Source: Lottia gigantea
Taxonomy: Eukaryota; Mollusca; Gastropoda; Lottiidae
Length of the DNA: 64,000 bases
Direction of reading: 5' to 3'
Assembly: GCF_000327385.1 (NCBI RefSeq)
Contig: NW_008708133.1
Span: 997,255-1,061,254, forward strand
In this document: one piece after another, positions 61,101-64,000 of the stretch
Layout: each line of letters opens with the position of its first letter
How positions within the stretch are numbered: position 1 is the first letter of the stretch
Notes under the pieces: model-generated
Database searches by the model: none
What the model was told of the DNA's origin: nothing
What the model saw: the letters and a program-made list of their open reading frames with translations, nothing else
Program-made: the position numbers and the translations under genes

Positions 61101-64000
61101 TCTCATTGTCTCATTTAATATATAGACTTAAGACTATAACTAAAGACCATAATCATTGTCAGTCATGTTGGGATTTTCCTTTGAAAATACAACTAATTTC
61201 ATAAATGATTATAAACCCAAAATCCTATGTTTGTGAAAAAAGTGGCAAATGTGCAGTAATCTGAAAATCGGCCTCAAATACTGACAACCCTTCACATTAC
61301 ACATGAATAGATTGTCTAAATGATTAAATAATTTACCATTTTCAGCACAGGTGTCTAAAGGGATAGGTAGGCCATTCTTTTTACTTTAGTCTCAGAAACC
61401 AGAATTTTTTAGTTAAACCAATCAGTCATAGTGTTCAAAGCTGTCTAAATTTCAGCCTTAAAATCCATGCGTGTCCAGAAAAATCAGCGATTGAATGTTA
61501 AAATGACAATTTAAGATACTCTGTGATATATTGAAAAGACATCTATAGGAAAAGTGACTAAAATTCTTAGTCTGAAGTATTTCTAAAGGAATTATATGAT
61601 TTTCATACATTTCTAGTACTTCTGAAGACTATTTACATATATTCAAGATTAAAATCAACTCCCCAAAATGGTGCACCTGTCCCTTAAATATCCAAACCAA
61701 CCACCAAGATACTGTTAAATGTTACCTTACAAGTCACTATTACAGATTATGTAAATCTTCCATAATCCTCAAAAGCTGAGTAATTATTTAGCGTTTCACT
61801 CATAGTTTTACTGATAATTACTTAATTTTATTGATTTATATTCTTATACAGGGAATCTGTTGTATAATTATGACACCAGGTATGTCTGATGAATACAATC
61901 TCGAATTTGCCAAGTTTGACAATTTTATATTCATTCTTAGACGTATTATTCCTTTAATATACGTGCAGTGCAAGCTATATTACTACCAATGTCAAGCTAC
62001 ACAAGAACAATCCAAAAAACTTCAAAATAATTACACTATAAATTGTGAAAGAAGTGGATAAACCCAGTCCAACCTAATATAAAATAAATAAAGTAATAAA
62101 TGGAATAGTTTTAAAGAAATAAATATAAAAAACAAATATAAATATATTGATATGACATCCACCAAAAAATATTGATAATGAATATACCATCCTTAAAAAT
62201 AATAATAAATTATATGAAAATCTAATGCCTGAGCTTATGAATAGTATTTGATCGAAAACACCTTTTCCTCGGAAAAAAAACTTTAATTTATTATATTAGG
62301 TAATGCAGTTATGATTGGCTTATGTCACTTGATATCAAATAACCGGTTTCTTTATTCTTTTTAGTTAAATCGACCTTTTGCTATTTCATGATTCATTTTT
62401 ACAGCTTCAAAAGGAATAGAAAATATTCAGCCCTGTTACCCAAATCTATTATGTTGGCAATTACCTTGAAAACTTAAATTTATTTGAAAAAATCTGAATC
62501 ACAAACAGAAAAATAAATCAAAAATTAAAAATGTACATCAAGTAGGGATAATCAACATGCTGGGACATCATTATACACTTTACTTACCGAAATACACTAG
62601 AAGATTTTCTCTTTTTTAATGAATTTTTTGATTTGCTAATAGAAATAAATAATAATGCAATGAATATTTCATGCTTATATATTTAATCATGGTTATATAC
62701 TGAAATGTCCAAGCTTAAAATATATATATTTATAGCAAATTGTATGTACAATAAAAATATACTGGTAAAATATACCTTGAATGAAATTTGATGATAAATG
62801 AAACAATAAGACTAGAAAGTAAATATAACAATTATACTTACTCCTTTCTGTTTAATTTGTTAACAGCAGGATCATAATCTACATAGGGTTCACTTGCTGT
62901 AAAATATATTATATATAATGTTGAACATTTTAAGATAAAGACCTTCATAAATCAAATTGTGATCACACTTTAATTTGAAAATTAATAGTTCATTTAAATA
63001 TTCTTACACCACTTTCATGCAATCTGCAATCATATGCAAAGATGAAGAGTGATAATGGGTTTATATTTCTAAAATACAATACCTTCAGACATACTATCTG
63101 TTACATCTCCAACTGATGAGGATTTCATCTGCTGACCAAATAAATAACTATCTTTACCAAAACCTTTTTTCCTGCTGAAAATAACTCAATGAAATGAAAG
63201 ATCAAACTAAGAATGTACATGGTTTATTTTGACTGTATTTCACTGGTTCTACAGAAACCATTTCAGAGATTTACCAAAAAACTTATTAAATGAAATACTT
63301 GTACCTAATACCTATACTGTGTCTAACAAAAGTTTTTTTTTATTCTTGCTTTAAGGGGCATCCCCTTTTTTTTGGTGGTAGAAAAATATTTTTCTCAAAT
63401 TTGTGAAAACAATACCCCAAAATCTAAAATTTGTGAAAACAATACCCCAAAATTTGAAATTTGTCCCTTAACATATCTGAAAGTTTTAACTAAAAAACCA
63501 AGCCGTTAATCTTTAATTGCCAACACTTTTCTGTAAATTTTGAGTAAACTTTTTAAGTTTGTTATGCTTTTGGAAGCTGTTAAAAAACTTTTGTACAGAT
63601 TTAAGTAAAATAAACGCAAATTTGAACAGGTAGATACAGAAATATTTTCAGGTATAATTTACGACATAGTTTGTAATGAAAATTTTGCATACTGCCCCTT
63701 CAAAGTGTTTTGAACATAAAAATACAACATAACAGATTGGAAACATAAGCAAAAGATGTGAAACTTACCTGAGATCACCAGTAGACTGAGATACAGGAGC
63801 TACAGGTATAACAGTTTCTAATGATAATCTAGCATCAGTATTTCTAGGTGGTAGAGGAGGTAAATTATCCACACCTCCTGCTCTGGGAGGTAAGGGTGGG
63901 GGTAATGGAGGTGGTGTAGGTGAGGATGTTCCCTCGTCTTCAGACATTCTCAAGTTCTTAGCATCATTCATCAGTTCTCTGGTTCTCTTTCCACTACTTC
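46132..64000 (-). CDS. NGEF-like: Ephexin-family Rho guanine nucleotide exchange factor (DH-PH-SH3), 18 exons in window
   Basis: Activates Rho-family GTPases, classically downstream of Eph receptors at the cortex. Exons: 64000-63769 (open at the edge), 63174-63083, 62896-62842, 62635-62588, 60118-59968, 57858-57693, 57476-57456 (microexon), 56831-56692, 56136-55901, 55701-55549, 55091-54890, 53798-53706, 52327-52164, 51954-51769, 49990-49911, 47034-46930, 46295-46132; phases agree throughout. The N-terminus is Pro-rich (PTPPPLPPPLPPRAGG), then comes a Ser- and Asp-rich stretch with EPLYQYYTKEK. The DH domain runs from EAMFEIITSEASYLKSL to LLLPMQRITRLPLLV. The PH domain contains LVKKGDLVRVI, LYLFNDIMILTKKKG and NQFVVTNYCQRNS; the SH3 domain contains VQCIKKYVGRESDELSLEVS and ERIHDGERGWFPVDHTEEI. 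It matches NGEF/ARHGEF5/15/16/19/26 as a group. Introns hold three minisatellites and several transposons. The N-terminal start lies beyond 64000. Confidence 0.93.
47035..47762 (-). repeat. Minisatellite 1, proximal block: 46-bp units carrying a 3' splice site
   Basis: About 16 tandem units directly abut the SH3 exon (47034-46930). On the gene's strand each unit is 10 intronic bases TTTATTGTAG followed by 36 bases matching the first 36 of the exon (encoding D-x-x-QVQCIKKYV). Some units (near 47160 and 47343) match the exon start exactly, with ATTGTCCACAAG. The unit was evidently seeded by the intron/exon boundary. Some units are 43 bp. Continues beyond an insertion at 47769-48430. Confidence 0.92.
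47769..47923. mobile_element. 155-bp palindromic MITE inside minisatellite 1
   Basis: Ends AAGGAATGACC and GGTCATTCCTT, and nearly the whole element folds back on itself (TTTTTCAGTTTATCG against CGATAAACTGAAAAA, CAGAAAAAACCTGTGTACA against TGTACACAGGTTTTTTCTG). It is flanked by ATAATT direct repeats at 47763-47768 and 47924-47929, a likely 6-bp target duplication. No ORF. It inserted after the array formed. Confidence 0.8.
47930..48430. other. Unique segment interrupting minisatellite 1
   Basis: About 500 bp without 46-bp units, between the MITE and the distal block, which resumes at TTCTACAATAAACAGCATA. GC content is locally higher (GGTGACGTTCGAAGGAAAG). It may be a second insertion or old unique intron; no termini could be defined. 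Confidence 0.5.
48431..49800 (-). repeat. Minisatellite 1, distal block
   Basis: About 29 further units of the same 46-bp (some 43-bp) repeat, extending to within about 110 bp of the upstream coding exon (49990-49911). Units keep the TTTATTGTAG acceptor in most copies. The last units at 49740-49860 decay. With the proximal block there are roughly 45 acceptor-bearing copies in one intron. Confidence 0.9.
50053..51307 (+). mobile_element. Tc1-like DNA transposon, decayed, in ephexin intron
   Basis: Length 1255 bp, with terminal inverted repeats that begin AACTAGTGTCCAAAAGAAAC at the left and end GTTTCTTTTGGACACTAGTT at the right, a match over about 23 bp. TA target duplications lie at 50051-50052 and 51308-51309. 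It encloses a broken DD34E transposase. It sits between exons 51954-51769 and 49990-49911. Perfect ends and a clean target site suggest an insertion that is not very old. Confidence 0.92.
50326..51018 (+). pseudogene. Tc1-like transposase remnant
   Basis: Starts MPRLTAIERERAVGMVQQGA, the N-terminal helix-turn-helix of Tc1 transposases. It then jumps after about 39 residues to the catalytic region in another frame (QRWQRRDWAHVMFSDESRF, first Asp). LLFQHDNARPHTASL carries the second Asp and SPDMNPIEHLWDHLD the final Glu, giving DD34E. Roughly 100 residues of the DNA-binding part and linker are missing, and at least three frame changes separate the pieces. The Tc1 usual length is about 340 residues. 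Not functional. Confidence 0.9.
52740..53690. repeat. Minisatellite 3: ~36-bp units next to a PH-domain exon
   Basis: About 25 units of the type TGCTAAGACTAATTGGTTCA plus CAAGGTTACTACCAG, some shortened to 24-26 bp. It begins about 60 bp inside the intron from the donor of exon 53798-53706. The unit's GTAGTAACCTT (gene strand) also occurs at intron positions +8 to +18, which suggests the first bases of the intron seeded it. It carries no exon sequence. Confidence 0.85.
54030..54711. mobile_element. MITE-like element family A, second copy of the 6161-6804 type
   Basis: Near-copy of 6161-6804 in the same orientation: AAGATAGTGGACCACAG, TTGATGTTGATAGAAGCACT, AAACCTTTCGATTTAGGTCC. It ends GACGGACCGACGGATGG and GAGATGTGGGCGTATAAAA. 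Lies in an ephexin intron between exons 55091-54890 and 53798-53706. No ORF. Confidence 0.75.
56391..56648. mobile_element. Short family A element with expanded GGACA tract
   Basis: Left end ATCGTAATACGCCCATTTGT, right end GCCCACATTAATGTGTGGGC then ATATAAAAAG. The usual GGAC-rich tract next to the right terminus has become a pure pentanucleotide array. Lies in an ephexin intron between exons 56831-56692 and 56136-55901. Confidence 0.65.
56501..56610. repeat. (GGACA)22 microsatellite
   Basis: Twenty-two uninterrupted GGACA units, preceded by AAGGAC units from 56487. ORFs through it on both strands are low-complexity artefacts of a pentamer read in three frames. Confidence 0.97.
57456..57476 (-). 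other. NGEF-like: Candidate 21-nt microexon of ephexin gene
   Basis: Flanked by TGCTAATAG on the acceptor side and AAAGG|GTAAGG on the donor side. It enters and leaves in phase 1 and would encode VGKKNRK between EDG and DRIYED. The neighbouring exons can also join directly in phase, so it would be a cassette microexon adding a basic heptapeptide just before the DH domain. Confidence 0.55.
57975..59967 (-). repeat. Minisatellite 2: 48-bp units carrying a 5' splice site
   Basis: About 40 tandem units directly follow the donor of exon 60118-59968. On the gene's strand each unit is 33 bases copied from the exon end (LIPDDTYYLEP) plus 15 intronic bases GTAAGTTGTTTTAAT, so nearly every copy offers a CCT|GTAAGT donor. 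All units are 48 bp apart from rare indels, so frames stay open: 306 and 217 codons in two blocks. Unique segments at about 59523-59635 and 58874-58906 split the array into three blocks. Confidence 0.93.
60119..62587. other. Ephexin intron, mostly unique AT-rich sequence
   Basis: Intron between exons 62635-62588 and 60118-59968. Apart from the MITE-like copy at 61345-61692 I recognise nothing here. Short ORFs are chance. Confidence 0.5.
61345..61692. mobile_element. MITE-like element family E, second copy
   Basis: Inverse-orientation relative of 7488-7828: starts TCTAAAGGGATAGGTAGGCC and ends AAATGGTGCACCTGTCCCTT, about 348 bp. It shares ATTTCTAGTACTTCTGAAGA (reverse complemented) and ACTTTAGTCTCAGAAA segments. 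No ORF. Confidence 0.6.

Noticed and set aside
1-64000. tRNA, rRNA and retrovirus-like elements
   Set aside because: Looked for cloverleaf boxes, rRNA-like blocks, reverse transcriptase, integrase or capsid motifs and paired long terminal repeats by eye; none were convincing.

Overview
The window looks like AT-rich nuclear DNA of an animal, most likely a mollusc. The genes are intron-rich with metazoan domain architectures. The non-coding DNA is full of dispersed repeats carrying GGGCAATAACTC, GGAC-rich tracts and TATACGCCCACA / TGTGGGCGTATA ends, a style I associate with molluscan genomes. That assignment is inference; no search was run. All exon models were built by hand from splice signals, reading phase and family similarity.

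Layout: (1) 1-9966, minus strand: the MOV10 RNA helicase, 13 exons, running off the left edge before its C-terminus. (2) 11737-15659, plus: a C19 ubiquitin-specific protease with an N-terminal membrane region, 4 exons. (3) 17680-18087, minus: an orphan 135-residue ORF. (4) 18330-22723, plus: a secreted GH29 alpha-L-fucosidase, 8 exons. (5) 22724-25709: intergenic DNA with a large palindrome broken by a 50-N gap and a perfect 42-bp hairpin. (6) 25710-27527, minus: a single-exon RING-H2 E3 ligase. (7) 27528-33088: mostly repeats. (8) 33089-38410, minus: a small folate-receptor-like cysteine-rich surface protein, head to head with (9) 38676-42341, plus: ALG3, the ER Dol-P-Man mannosyltransferase, 9 exons including a textbook U12-type intron. 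(10) 42342-46131: AT-rich intergenic DNA. (11) 46132-64000, minus: an ephexin-family RhoGEF (Pro-rich, DH, PH, SH3), 18 exons in the window including a 21-nt microexon, running off the right edge.

The most striking observation lies in the ephexin gene. Two introns hold long minisatellites whose repeat units are copies of an exon/intron boundary. Upstream of the first SH3 exon, about 45 copies of a 46-bp unit each carry that exon's 3' splice site plus its first 36 coding bases. Downstream of an N-terminal exon, about 40 copies of a 48-bp unit each carry the last 33 coding bases of that exon plus its 5' splice site. That second array is in phase and open over its first eight units, so use of any downstream donor would lengthen the protein by 16-residue steps. 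A third array (about 36 bp) begins just inside another intron of the same gene.

The genes do not form a pathway. USP and the RING protein are both in ubiquitin turnover, and ALG3 and fucosidase are both in glycan metabolism, but their linkage looks incidental. Mobile DNA consists of a decayed Tc1-like transposon, several MITE-like families and a SINE-like repeat. I saw no retrovirus-like element, CRISPR array, rRNA or convincing tRNA.
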